Shown: piece after piece, positions 1 through 12,817 of the stretch | Layout of the letters: the number at the start of each line of letters is the position of its first letter | Numbering within the stretch: position 1 is the first letter of the stretch | From: Sindora glabra | Lineage: Eukaryota > Streptophyta > Magnoliopsida > Fabales > Fabaceae | Length of the DNA stretch: 64,000 nt | Reading direction: 5' to 3' | Assembly (NCBI GenBank): GCA_020226215.1 | Contig: CM035235.1 | Location: forward strand, 40,349,457 to 40,413,456 | Notes under the pieces: generated by a model | The model's database searches: none | The model's input: only the letters and a program-made list of their open reading frames with translations | What the model was told of the DNA's origin: nothing | Made by a program: the position numbers and the translations under genes

Positions 1-978
1 AAATAAAGAAATAGATGACATAAATTAAATATTTAGAGTTTTACTTTAGTTTAATAGTTAAGGAAAAAGATTACATGAAAAATGTGTTGAATTCCAATCG
101 AGCAAAAATCAAGCATAGGTGGATAAAGTATTAATAGTGCAAATTATATGTGATCTCTTTTTCACACATTAAATTATAGGTGAATATATTGTAAATAATA
201 TTGCATCATATGTAAGTAAAACATAATTATTTTCCTTGTAAATAATCTTGATCAACGCAAGAGTGGAAGGAAAAAGAATAGGAGAGAGCCTTACTTCTTG
301 GGGAAAAAAAACCTTGTATCACTTTCTTTTAATTAAAAATCAATGACATTCATATTTTTTTAAATAAAAAATATGCCAAATGAGAGGATTTGAAAAACCA
401 AAAACTTGTATCACTTTCTTTTTATACACATTTTTTTTAATAATAAACATGATTAAACTACTAAATCCATATATACAAGACCTTGAGATCAAAATCAAGA
501 TGCAGAGAAAGTAATAAAAGTTCTCATATAATATTATATGGCACCTAAATTAAATATTATTGGCTCTTTTTATGCACATTTGTAATATGAGTAATAATAT
601 TATAGTACTATTTTTTAATTATTTTTAATTATTTAGTTATTTTAAGTTATTATTATGTTAAATATTGCTTTCATAGGTTTTTTAAGTTAATAAATTGTCA
701 ACAAAATACTACCTCATTTTAATTGATTTTAGTTTAATGAGATGGGCCGAATCAAGCGAAGGCAAGTTATATTGCTCGTGAATTTAATCCAAATCAAACA
801 TAAGGTAATAAGACTTGAATTAAACTTAAGTTGAGAAATAAATTGAAATAATTTATAACAAACAAGACAAAACTTATGCTAGTTCAATTCATTACCATTC
901 CTAGGTTAAGTTTGATTGGATTCTCCAATGTAAACCAACACATTACATTGAGTAAACCCGATCTTGAGAGAAACTATA
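1..978. other. AT-rich intergenic DNA, no gene seen
   Basis: No coding region, RNA gene or clear transposon terminus is visible. The sequence is strongly AT-rich with short homopolymer runs and many stops in every frame. It looks like ordinary plant intergenic DNA. Confidence 0.6.
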
Positions 979-1257
979 ATTGGAATTAAGATTTTATCTT
1001 CTACTAACATTGTTCATTGTGCTATTCTATTCTAATATTGTAAAAAATGATGATAGGTAGTGGTCTATTGCTATCGATGGAGGGTGGGTGAGGGTTACCA
1101 ACTATAGATTTTATCTTCTACTAACATAGTAGTAATTGGAATTAAGATTTTATCTCTTACTAACATTGTTCGATTGTGCTACTCTATTCTAATATTGTAA
1201 AAAATGATGATAGGTAGTGGTTTATTGCTATTGATGGAGAGTGGGTGGGGGTTACCA
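979..1257. repeat. Direct duplication of about 120 bp, period 156 bp
   Basis: A block beginning ATTGGAATTAAGATTTTATC occurs at 979 and again at 1135. Both copies run through ACTAACATTGTTC, CTATTCTAATATTGTAAAAAATGATGATAGGTAGTGG (in parts) and GGGTTACCA, with a few substitutions. The second copy leads into a long stretch of degenerate GATGG/TAGTG/AATAAT words. The function is unknown and a simple local tandem duplication explains it. Confidence 0.8.
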
Positions 1258-2040
1258 TGATAGATGGTAGTGGTTAGTAATCAATAATACATAGTAGTAA
1301 ATGGTGATTAGCGGTTATGGATGGTAGCAAATAGTGACTAATAATAATCGATGGATGGGAGTTTTGGCCAATAATAATGAGTGGTGATGGGTGTTGATTA
1401 GCAATGCAAGGTGGAATCAGTGGTGGACAACATTGTTGGATGGTGATAGGTAGTAATCAATAATGATAGAGGCAATAGGGTGACAAATGTTGATCAACAA
1501 TGCAAGGTGTCAATTATAGTGATCAATAATGATAAGTAGTGGTGTGCAATTTTCAACAACACTAAACACAATTGGACAACAATTAGTAATTTTAAAGGGT
1601 AACAAGTGATGGTCAACAACAACGAGTAAAGGTAAGCGATTATCAACGATTGTGAATAGTGATTGACATTGATTAATGGCTATAAGTAGTGACGAGCTGT
1701 ATTCAACAACATTAAGCGAATGATGTATAGTGATTAATAATAATGTGTATTTAGAGTAGTAATTAATAACATGAGTGGTGGCATATGATGGTTAATAGTA
1801 TTGGGTGAGAATGGATTGTCATTAATGATAATGAATAATAATAATTGATGAATAGTGATGTAATGACCAACAATAATAGATGATAATCAGCGGTTGCAAA
1901 TGGTGGTTAACTGTAATGTAGTACACGTTAAAACATTGCATTGCATCTAGTAAAACAGGCTTGGTTGACAAAGTATTTGCGGCAATATATGTTAAAACAA
2001 TGCAACCATTGACGTTACAACTTTGCAATTATTGACGTTA
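1258..2040. repeat. Degenerate minisatellite-like tract
   Basis: About 780 bp are made almost entirely of shuffled short words such as GATGG, TAGTGG, AATAATGA and GGTGATTAG. No fixed period holds, so it is better described as a cryptically simple, decayed tandem tract than as a satellite. The 68-codon open frame on the minus strand near its end has no recognisable protein features and is probably chance. Confidence 0.5.
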
Positions 2041-3370
2041 AAACCGGACGGAGTTTTAAGTAACTGATTTTCTCTTGCCACCAACATATACAAATTTCTA
2101 GGAGGATGAGAGAATAAAAAGTGCTAATAAATAAATTGACCATAAGTAGAGTACTTTCTCCATTCTGTTACAATTAATTGATTTTACATATATTAAAAAA
2201 ATAATTTAATTTATTTATTTTTAATAAATTTTTTAAAATTACTCTTTATATATAAAATTTAAAATAGTTAAAAATAGAAAGAGAAATATGATATAATAAA
2301 TACAAGTTACTTGATAGTATAAAATAATAAAATATTTATTAGTAAAGAAAATAAATTTGAAAAAAAATAATATTTCATTGAAAATCTAAAACTACTGATA
2401 AAAAGGAACATAAATTTATTAAAAATGCCATTGATAAAAAGGAATAAAGAAATTAATTAATTAGATAAAAATGATAATTTATGTAACACAATACAACTAA
2501 TTTAAATAAAAATTTTAAGGTAATTAGAAATTTGTTAGCCACACGGAAGACAACTTCGGGATGATAATTTTTGGAATACTAATTAAGAATCAATTATTAA
2601 AATATAGGAGACAAACAAATTGTGAAAGGCCCAAAGAAAATCATATTGCCATTTCAAATGTATTGATTTATTATATAATAGGAAAAAAAAGGAAAATACT
2701 TCATTGAATTTTGAGGAGGTTAGATTTTTTTCCCTTCTATTCTAAAAATTTGAAAATTACTCTCTCAAATTTCATAAAATTGAAAATTAATATTTATCAT
2801 TAACTTAATTAAATATTTTATCAATATACGTATTTTTAATAAATTCTTCAAACAAGAATCACAATATTTTAATATATATATTTAATTTATTTTATCATTT
2901 TTGGCACATATTTTTATAACTCATTATGAAATATTTAATTAAAAATCTATTAATTTAATTTAATTTCTACTAATTATATAACATATAAATTATTTTAAAA
3001 AAATAACAAGATAAAATAATATAGTATAATATTATAATTCTTGTTAATTTTTTTTAAAAAATATGTAATTTTGATAAATTATACGCAACTTACAGGAAGC
3101 CGTATCTATAGGAATTCTTTCGAGTGCGCAGTCAATCATAACCTTACCTTCTTTTATTGTCAAATTGCAGAGAGAACTGCAGATCCATGTGGTTTTAACT
3201 TTTATGTTGCAGAAATGAATAAAAAGGGATTGCAATATTAATGTCGATGAGGGCCTTTCCATTGAACAACCCTCCCTTTAATTTGTTCACTCACTCTCTT
3301 CATTGACCGTCTTAATTGATTATTTAGTCAATGAAACCAGAGAGTGAGAGCAATATATAGCCAGCTGGTA
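2041..3370. other. AT-rich intergenic DNA, no gene seen
   Basis: Only short open frames occur. Overlapping 60-70 codon frames at 3041-3262 on opposite strands show no domain or start context to support either. A short GC-richer patch at about 3090-3340 has no identifiable identity. Confidence 0.5.
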
Positions 3371-3974
3371 CATTATGATAAATGACATTCATCAATAACA
3401 ATAGTGGTTAAATTTGAATTCACTTATGCTCCACTTGGAATCAATTCTTCATAAAATTCAATTCATTTTATTTCCATAGAAATGTGTATTATGATAAATG
3501 AGATCCATTAATGAGAAGGGTGGTTAAATTTGAATTCACTTATGTTTTGCTCAGAATCAGTTATCCTCAGAATTCAATTTATTTTATTTTAATAAAAATG
3601 ATTTCAACAAGTTTCATTATTTTGATTAAAATGATTTTAATTTATTTACAAATAAATTCTTTTATTTGAAATATATTGAAACATACATGCAATTCAATTA
3701 AGTAATTTTTGATGGCACATAGTAAATATAATATTAGGAAGAAGGCAAATTTTTTATATAATATGCATTTTGGGTTAAATAAAATGTATTCTAATGAAAT
3801 TATTATTAAATTTAGTGAATTTCATAATGATATAAATGTAATTAAAATAGAAATTATAAATAAATTGAAATGAAATGAAATTATTTTTTACTTAGATTCA
3901 AATACCACAACCATTTGAAAATAAATTTTATTTAAAAATAAAATAAAATCTTATTTTTAGCACATCTAAACAAG
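3371..3974. mobile_element. MITE-like repeat, copy A, with partial tandem duplication at its left end
   Basis: About 430 bp ending GCACATCTAAACAAGGG closely parallels the repeat at 11,474-11,902. Shared landmarks in the same order are ATTTACAAATAAATT, GCAATTCAATTAA-type text, TAAATATAATATTA, TTTTATATAATATGCATTTT and AAATTATAAATAAA. Its left part is duplicated: a block of about 116 bp beginning CATTATGATAAATGA at 3371 recurs at 3487. No coding capacity is present. The exact termini and target duplication are not resolved in this copy. Confidence 0.55.
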
Positions 3975-6343
3975 GGTTAATATCTTTACCAATGAATTTT
4001 GGAAGAGAAAATTGGATGCTTGGGGATAAAAATCATTAAAACAGAGATGGTTCTATTGAGAAATTTTTGCTTACCCAATCAATATATAATTTATATATCC
4101 ACAATTAATAAAAATTAAAATAAATTAAAAGAGCAGTAGTTGAAATTTTAATTTTTTAATAATAATAAAATAATAAAATATTAATGATAGTAGATATATA
4201 AATTCTGGGCTCACTAGGGAACCAAGAAACCAAGCATTTTCCGAAGGCGTTTAAGGTGGGTTTTTGCTTGCTTCATGTAGTTAAAAAGTCAATTGATTCG
4301 TGCTGAAAGGATTGGCTCGTGCCTATCAACGATAATTGCAATGTTTTAAACACAAATTAAAAACAAATTTAAAAAAAATACTAGATCATGGTTTGATTGA
4401 ATGGATACTAATGCTAATTCACATTTTAACTAATTCAATTGGGCATGTTTATTAAATTTTTTAGACACAGAATAATTAATGAGTGAATTAATATTAAGTT
4501 TAAAAAAAATTGTAAACTGTGTATAAATACTTTAAGAGAATAGTGTTTTCCTCCCTTTGAAATTTACAAATGAAATTTTCTATTTTTTCATGTTTAAAAA
4601 TGAATGTGAAAATATCACATTTTCTTAATAGAGGGCATGGGTGTCTCGGCGAGGTCCAATTTCTTTGTTGGGGAAAAAGATCGTGAGAATAATAGTTTAT
4701 CTACAAAACAAGAGATAGAACGTGAGAATAATACAACTGTTTACAAATATTTGATATAATCACATTTGGTTATAAAAAATTAATTTGATTTATAATTAGT
4801 ATAAAATTTTTATTATTAATAAATAATAAGATAATATTCTTAAGTTATTTCACATTAATTATGGAAAGAGTTAAATATTGATATATAAATGTGAAAGAAA
4901 ATTTTAATTATTAAACTAATTTTATTATTTATAAGGTCCAAATAGGATACCTCATATTCGTTTTAGTCTCCTCTTGTAACATTTTTGTCCAAGAATTTAA
5001 GGAGAGCTGGTTGATGTTATAATCATGCTTAGTCATAATTAATAAGTAAAAAATAATTGTTAATTTATTTATTCATTGTTAATTTTTTGATATTCATGCA
5101 CACTAAAAGATATAATCTTTCAATTTTCAAGTTATTGTAACGCGTATAAATTAATAATTTTTCTTCATTTACTAATTATGAGTAAGAACATATAATATAA
5201 TTAAAATATTTAAAAATTTCTTATTTTATATCGATTATAAAAAAGGTAAAATATTAATTTATAAATATGAAAACAAGTTTCAAATTCTTGAACTGTGTTT
5301 TGTGATCGAGAATAATGACTTTTACATCTAACAAATATATCACCACAAAGAAAAGAATATTTGTTAGATTTTATAATAATGTAAAAAAATTAAATTGATT
5401 GAGAGTGTTACATCATAAGAAATTAAGTAAACGCTGATCCCACAAACACGGATGTTATGAAAACATGCCCTGCATGAATTAAAGGTCCCTAATGATGGGA
5501 AAAATGGAAGGTTGGGACAATTAAAAGCCTTGGTTAAACAGTACACTATGTTGTTGGAGCGGTTTTTTATTTTGACTTCAATTACATTTAAGACCTAAGC
5601 TCACAGTAGCTAGCAGAAAAAAGTATAGATTATTTTAAAAAATAATAGATAATTAAACAGTTTGATTTGTTACTAATTAATAAAATAAAAAAAAAAGATC
5701 ACTCGAAAGATTTTCACTTCTCAAAAAGTGACAGAAGTGGCTCACTTACTTTCTTTTAACAAAATTCCATAAGTCCTCATTTTAAATAATCGCCAGAAAA
5801 TTTATTAAGATATATATTTTTTAGACATTACAATTTCTCGTAAGAATTTGATATTTAAAAGTGAGGATTTTGAAACTTATTTTTTTATATGAATCAAATA
5901 ATTTCTATATAAGATAATCTCAATCCATTTAAGATGCAAGATATATTTTAAAAAGTAAAATAAATATCTTATTGATAAGAAAATTTTGGTTATGAATAAT
6001 TAAAAAAATTTAAAAATTACATCTTTAATAACTGAAGTATTATTTTTCAGATTCTAAATTTATAATTCTCCGTTAATAATTATAATTATAATTTATTATT
6101 ATTCATTTTACTTTATAAAATTAAATTCCATCCTATCCTGTTAGGAACAGCATAATTGGTTATGCAGATAGGAATTTATCACATTGTTTATTAATCCAGA
6201 AGAGCATAATTACTTCTGTACAACTCATTAATTATATTGATAATAATTGCCAATGATTACAAGGATAGGAATGAGCATGTGCAACAAGAGTCAAACACAA
6301 TATTCGGGATTTTTTCATATTTTAATTATAATATAAGCTTTTG
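3975..6343. other. AT-rich intergenic DNA, no gene seen
   Basis: Nothing recognisable as a gene, RNA or transposon end. The 60-codon minus-strand frame at 5364-5546 lacks any family resemblance and lies in otherwise random AT-rich sequence. Confidence 0.5.

Positions 6344-6384
<41 letters not shown>
6344..6384. repeat. Compound microsatellite (CT)n(TA)n
   Basis: A run of about 12 CT dinucleotides is followed directly by about 8 TA dinucleotides. This compound type is common in plant intergenic DNA and is likely to be length-variable. Confidence 0.95.
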
Positions 6385-9300
6385 CAAATTTTATAAAATT
6401 GATGATTATTTTTTCTCTATTAAGTATTAATTAGAAATAGATACATATTATATCTGTGGATCTCATAATACCTTAAAAAAATATAATTTTCAATTCACTT
6501 AGATTCTTCGAAAATTTCTCCGCAATCTCTGGTATTTCACCCAAAAATGCATCGCAGAAGGGTGGTTATGACACGGATCACCCTCTTCAACATAGCGGTA
6601 TCCACAGGCACCTTTTGCACTTAAAATTACTCCCTTTTTCATAGTTGTTTTGAGAAAAAAAAATTAATTTTTATTTATTTATTACTTTAAAAAATTAATA
6701 TTATATTTATTATATTTTCGAAATATTATTTTTATTATTTAAATAAATATTAAATAACTTTATTTATCAATTAATTTTAAATAGATGATATATTAATAAA
6801 TTATAATTTTTTATTTTAAAATTAAAATTATTTATTATCTTCTTTAATTTTTTTGCATTAACCTTAAACATACTTAAAAAGAAATGGAAGGAGTATAATT
6901 TTTTATTAAATGTTACAACTTTTTATACAATTATAAAATGGCCAAAACTTAGATTAAATTATCTAATTGCTTGCCATAAAATTCTTCATTCAAATTATAG
7001 TGTATATATTAATTTCCCTATTAATTATTAATAAATTTAATTTAATAATTATAATAATTTTTAATATTATAATTATAATAAAGCAATTAAAACGCATAGT
7101 ATATTTTGAATGAAAAATCTTATAACAAATATCTAAGGAATTTTACCTAAATTTTATCCTTTTAAAAATTTTTTAAAAAGTTTTTAGTTATAATTTTAAA
7201 TGAAAAAACTATAACATTTATATATTTATTGCATATAAAATTCATATACACTATTACCTAGTCTTGTGTTATCATGTCATATAAAATTGTTAAGACTCTC
7301 TTACTAATAATAAAAATTTTAATTACTATTATATTTTTAATAAAGTGTCATGTTTATATTCATTAATAATATAAAATATTTTACATTGATAATACACCAA
7401 ATTTAAAACCATTATATTTTCATGTCAAATTTTGGCAAACTTGCAATTTTTTTCTAAAAAGGCATAACAACATTCATTTTAATGCTAACATTTAGACTCA
7501 CTTTTTTTCTTCAAACTTGTATTTTTAACCAAAAAAATTTTTTTTTTTTTGATAAAATCTTATAATTTTATATAAATTTCACATGTAATAATGCATACAA
7601 TAAAAATAAAATTTTATAAAAATAAATTTTTATCAATTAAAACTATAAAATTAAATTTTAAATTTTTTAGTATATACTAATCTTTTCACATATGCAAGAG
7701 CGCATGCTTTAACCGATGTCTAACTTCATAGTATCTATGATATTTATGTAAATAATGAAACATTATGACATTGATTATTTACAAAATGTAAAGGTTTTCC
7801 ATGCCTTGGGTAGAATTCCAAGGTATGAATACTTATACCTACTAACCAAATAGCTTTAAACATAGGGAACAAATTATCTAGATTTTCAAGTTTTATTTAG
7901 TTTATACTTATTGTCGTTGAAAAGTATTTATTATGAAATGACAAAAAAAAAAGGGATAAAAGAATAGAGTTGTTCAAATGAGTTAACTCAATCATACTAG
8001 GCTAACTTAATTCTACTAGATTAACTCAACGAATAAAAATTATACGTCAGTTTAGTCCTAAACTTGACTATTTTTTCACTAACTCAAGTTTAGATCAGAT
8101 TATTACAATTTTAATTCTAGTTCTAGCCCCAAATTGATATTTACCGAGTAGATTTAGGCGAATTTATAACCTATTACATTTTATTATTATTATCATATTA
8201 ATTATTTATTATTAATTTTATATCATTAATTAATTAAAATATATTATTATTATATATAATTATATTTTATTATTATCACTTAAAATTTTATTAAAAGGAT
8301 GAAATTAGAATAAATTTATTAAAATAATTGAAATAAAAATTATATTTTTTTTAAATTTTAAAGAGATTAAATACGAATTCTTTTAAAAAAGAAAGTAAGA
8401 AAATTTTTAAATATTAATGTAGTTTTTTTCCTAATTTCTTAGGATATATTGGTAATTTTTTAATATAATAAAATTTTAAATTAAAATCTCATCACCTTTA
8501 GTATATGAAAAAAAATATTAACTAAAAGTAATTTGATCACTTGTAAAAATTATTTATAAAAATATATTTAATTTAAATAAATTAAGTTTAAATTTGAGGT
8601 ATAATAAGACTTATAATCAAAATCATATATTGAAAATTTTAAGTGATTAATTAGTGGTGAAAAAATTTAAATTTTAGATTAAAATTCTTTTCTATGATTA
8701 TTATTATATATTATTGTTATTATTATGATTACTCTTATTATTATAAAATGTAATTATATTTTATTATTATCACTTAAAAAATATAATTGTTGTTGTTATT
8801 ATTGTTATTATTTTTTTTAATAGAACTAAAAATAATAAGGAAATAAATTAGGACCTAACAATTTTAATTTGGAAAACCTTATTAAAATGGATGAAAATCA
8901 TAGAACCTAATTCAGAAAAATTTTATTATTAAATAAGATGATTACAAATAAATATCCATGTCAATGAGTCGTATATATTATATATAAAAATAAATATATA
9001 TTATTAAATATATAAAAATAATTATATAAATAATATATTAATAAAAATAATAATAATAATAATTTATATATAATAATAAAAAATAGATAATAATGTATTA
9101 TATAATATATATGTATATAATATATCTAAAATTAATATCAAAATTATTTATTTAAATTTATTAAATAATTTAAAATTTTAATATAATTATTTATTTTGAT
9201 AAACTTATATAATATATTGATAATATTAAATATATAAATTTTCATAAATATAATTTTAATATTATGTATTAAAGTATAATTTTAATATATTAAAATTATT

Positions 9301-11473
9301 ATTTTAATATATACAAAAATTAAATATATAATAAATTAATTAATTATTATTTATTACTATTACCAAGTTAACGATTAACTGGTTAATCCAATAATTTGAC
9401 GAACTAATATATACTAGTATCAATTCTTTACCACGTTAGGATAACCAGTCTCAATCTCTTAGTAGGTCAGGTTATTATTATTATTTTTTGTATTAATTTT
9501 AGTTTCAGTCCCAAATCCGATAAAATTATACCAATTCTAAGCTAACTTATTAAATTCAATCTATTGTGACACATTAATAAATGAGTGTTTTGAATACCGT
9601 TGGAATAGCAAGAATCCAATATAATATATGGGATTGATTTGCACCCCTACACCACTAGAGCTATAAAAGGTTAACTTGGTTGGAAGAAAGTTATGGTAAT
9701 TGCTTGTACTTTGCCTCTAATAAAGACCGGGATTATAAATAACTATTCGAACAAAATTTTTTATAACACGCTATGTTAAATATTTTTATAAAATGAAATT
9801 TCCTCTTCAAATCAAATATTCCATTTAAATGTAGGATTATATATATATATATAGGTGAAAATTATGGTATCTTTACAAAGGTTGTGGTTTTGGAACCCAG
9901 GACACATTGAGAGCTATGGGCTTGCCATGTCAATTTATTGTAGAGAAGAGTGCATTTTATTTTATACAAAATAAATTAGGGATAATTATAGAAATGACCT
10001 AAATAGAAGAGGTAAAACCAGTTGGGAATAGTTTTTTTTCCAGGTTAGCTCCTTATTAACATCTTACTCATCCTTCACATGAGATGAAGCTTGAGGAAGA
10101 AGCTAAGAACAAAGCTACCAACAACCTAATTTAGGATAACCCTTGCTTTTTTTGCCATTTTGGTTTTCACAACAGAGAGGGAAAAGATAAAGGCGCCATT
10201 GAACTAAGACACCAGCAGTAGCTGCGAACCCAATTCAGAAAAACAGAAGGCACAAACTTAAAGCTAAAACCTTTTGTCTCAGTTTTAGTAATTACTATCA
10301 TCTAACTATTTGCAATAAGTATTCGACACTTTCGTCACTATCGATTTCAATCTCCAAAGACGAATATCTAGCCAAAGCAATCTATCCAGTTTTCAAGTTG
10401 GGATGAACATTATGTACCGTAGCTTCTTTCAATGGAGGGTTTAAGGTTACTTTAGATGAAATGGATCCAAACATTGACTTGGTAATTCCCTTTTCCCCCT
10501 TCATTCCACATCACATTTGCTCTTATTAGATGAGGGAATTTTTTTGTAAATAACTAAACTATGAGGATTCAATTATAAATATAAGTGGGCTCCACTTCTT
10601 GATGATTTGGACCATTATTTTACTGCCATTTGCCCTGAGTTTAGGTATCCTTACTTTCCAAAAGACACCATAGATGCCCCCATATATATATTATGTATAA
10701 GTGTACATATTAGCTTTGGTCATATTTAAATATTAAACTAGTGATTAGGCACATCAATTGGTCTAAATATCTCTTGAAAATTAAATAAAAATAAAAGTTT
10801 AAATTTGATTCATTGAATGTATAAAATATTTTATGCTATTAATAAATTGAAAGAAGACAATCATTAGAAAAATGAAAGTAATTGAAAATTTTTAACTATA
10901 ATAAAGAAACTTTAATAATTTTTTAATAATATGACAATACGTGAGTATTATAGTATAAAGATGGCTTACATCAATAATAAATTATATTTAAATCCTAATA
11001 ATTAAAAACAAAAATATATAAATTATTTTCTTTAATTTTAGAGTAGTTAGATTTTATTTCTTTATACTATAAAAATTTGAAAATAACATCCTAAAACTAT
11101 TAAAATTATGGAAATATCAATAACATTCTCTATTCATTTTTCTAATAAATTCCGTTTATTACATGACTTACACTAAATCTATATTGCATGTGTAATTTTG
11201 TGATCAGTGATCTTTTAAATATTTTTATATCACAAATGATTACATCTACTTTATCAAAACACATTCTATGTTACCAATTAAAAAAAAAAATCAGAAACCC
11301 TTTTAATAAAATTGCAATCAACATTTATACTCGTGACTTAGAGACAGGTAGACAATTTCCGTAGCTTTCTTCCAATTACGTTGAACTTCCATGATCTGTG
11401 GAGGGATGCAAATCAATATCATCTATTACACTAAATTTTTAACATTCCAATGCTGAGGGCATATGGTTAAGGA
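6385..11473. other. AT-rich intergenic DNA, possible decayed transposon material
   Basis: No gene is supported. The stretch 8140-9360 is almost pure AT with many ATTATTATT and TATATA words. Sequence near 7970 (TTGTTCAAATGAGTTAACTC) and near 9640 (TTGCACCCCTAC) resembles ends of hAT-type small elements, but no matching TIR pair or target duplication can be assigned. A slightly GC-richer patch at 10,080-10,500 has no open frame of note. Confidence 0.45.
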
Positions 11474-11902
11474 TTTGTTTGGCATGTAATTTTTTAAAAT
11501 TGATTTCACTTTATTTTAATAAAAATAATTTTAATTTTGTTTATAAATAAATTTTATTATTTAAAAATTTTGTCAAAAATAATAACCTTAATTTATTTAC
11601 AAATAAATTATTTTATTTAAAATATATTAAAAAATTTATGTAATTCAATTAAAAAGTTGATTTTGGTGATTTCATACTAAATATAATATTAAAAAAAAGG
11701 TAAATCTTTTATATAATATGCATTTTAAGATAAATAGAATAAAAAATACTGAAATCCTTGCTAAATTTAATAGATTTAATAATTATATAAATATAATTAA
11801 AATAAAAATTATAAATAAAATAATTTTTTAATTAAATTCAAGTACTATTTAAAAATTTATTTAAAAATAAAAAAAAATTTATTTTAAGTTATGCCAAATA
11901 AG
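11474..11902. mobile_element. MITE-like repeat, copy B
   Basis: The element begins TTTGTTTGGCATG and ends ATGCCAAATAA, giving a short terminal inverted repeat TTTGGCAT/ATGCCAAA around about 430 bp of AT-rich non-coding DNA. Its interior is co-linear with the repeat at about 3545-3974, so this is a dispersed family and not a chance palindrome. The superfamily is not settled because I could not identify a convincing target duplication. Confidence 0.6.
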
Positions 11903-12782
11903 GTGTGAGTGTTTATTAAATGCATAATTCATATTATATTTCCAGAATTTTGACGGATATAGTCCAAACAATCAAGGTCTTTAAGCATATTCACCTCCCA
12001 ATGGGGCAAGGGCAAAATATTCTAGGAGCAAGTTATCCATTCTTCTCTATCATTAATTTTTATCATCCAATGTCTATTAATTTACCATGTGTACAAGGCT
12101 GTAATGCTTGTACTTTTATCCAAGGCACCAATGTCAACGTTATGTTCCAATGTCAACGTTATGTTTCAATTTCGCACTTCCATATTTATTTATCAGTGTA
12201 CTGAAAGTCTTCCAATGATTTGGGATTTTAAGGAAAGGATGTGGAAAATCCCTCACCCTTCTTTAATTTGTCAGAGTCACATGGGCAGGACCCTATGTAT
12301 CCAGCTCTACGCTACCCGTTATTCATTGGGAATTTTTTATCCGAAAATTTCAGTTATTTACATAAAATAAAAAATATATATCATTTATATATTTTAATTA
12401 AAAAATTACGATACTTAATAATGGCAAAAGAAAGTAGTTTTCTCTTTAAAATAAAAAAAATTATTCTGACGGCACTCTTCCCCTTTGTTTTGAAACACAT
12501 AAGACATTTTGTTTCATTTTAATATTTTATAAATTTATTTATGCGAAACACGTGTTTTTCATCAACGGATCGTTCGTAATGCTTTGCAACTGTATGAGTA
12601 GATTAATGCCAATAATTCTCCTATGAGATACATTATATTGTTATTTGTCCATTAAAAAATAAAAATAACAATAAATATTAATGTATAAAAATACAAAGCT
12701 ACCACTTTAAAAATGTTTCATTAGATTTAAAAACAAAAATAGCCCCATTGGATAACTTATTTTAGAGTTCCCTCACTGAATT

Positions 12783-12817
<35 letters not shown>

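Noticed and set aside
7965..9660. Possible hAT element from TAGAGTTGTTCAAATG to TTGCACCCCTA
   Set aside because: The ends pair poorly and the flanking octamers do not match.
10190..10200. Single GGCGCC in AT-rich DNA, like the MULE array motif
   Set aside because: One isolated hexamer without a 15-bp partner or nearby TIR.
11920..12522. Three overlapping 93-94 codon frames
   Set aside because: Mutually overlapping in different frames, no recognisable motif, no splice or promoter context.
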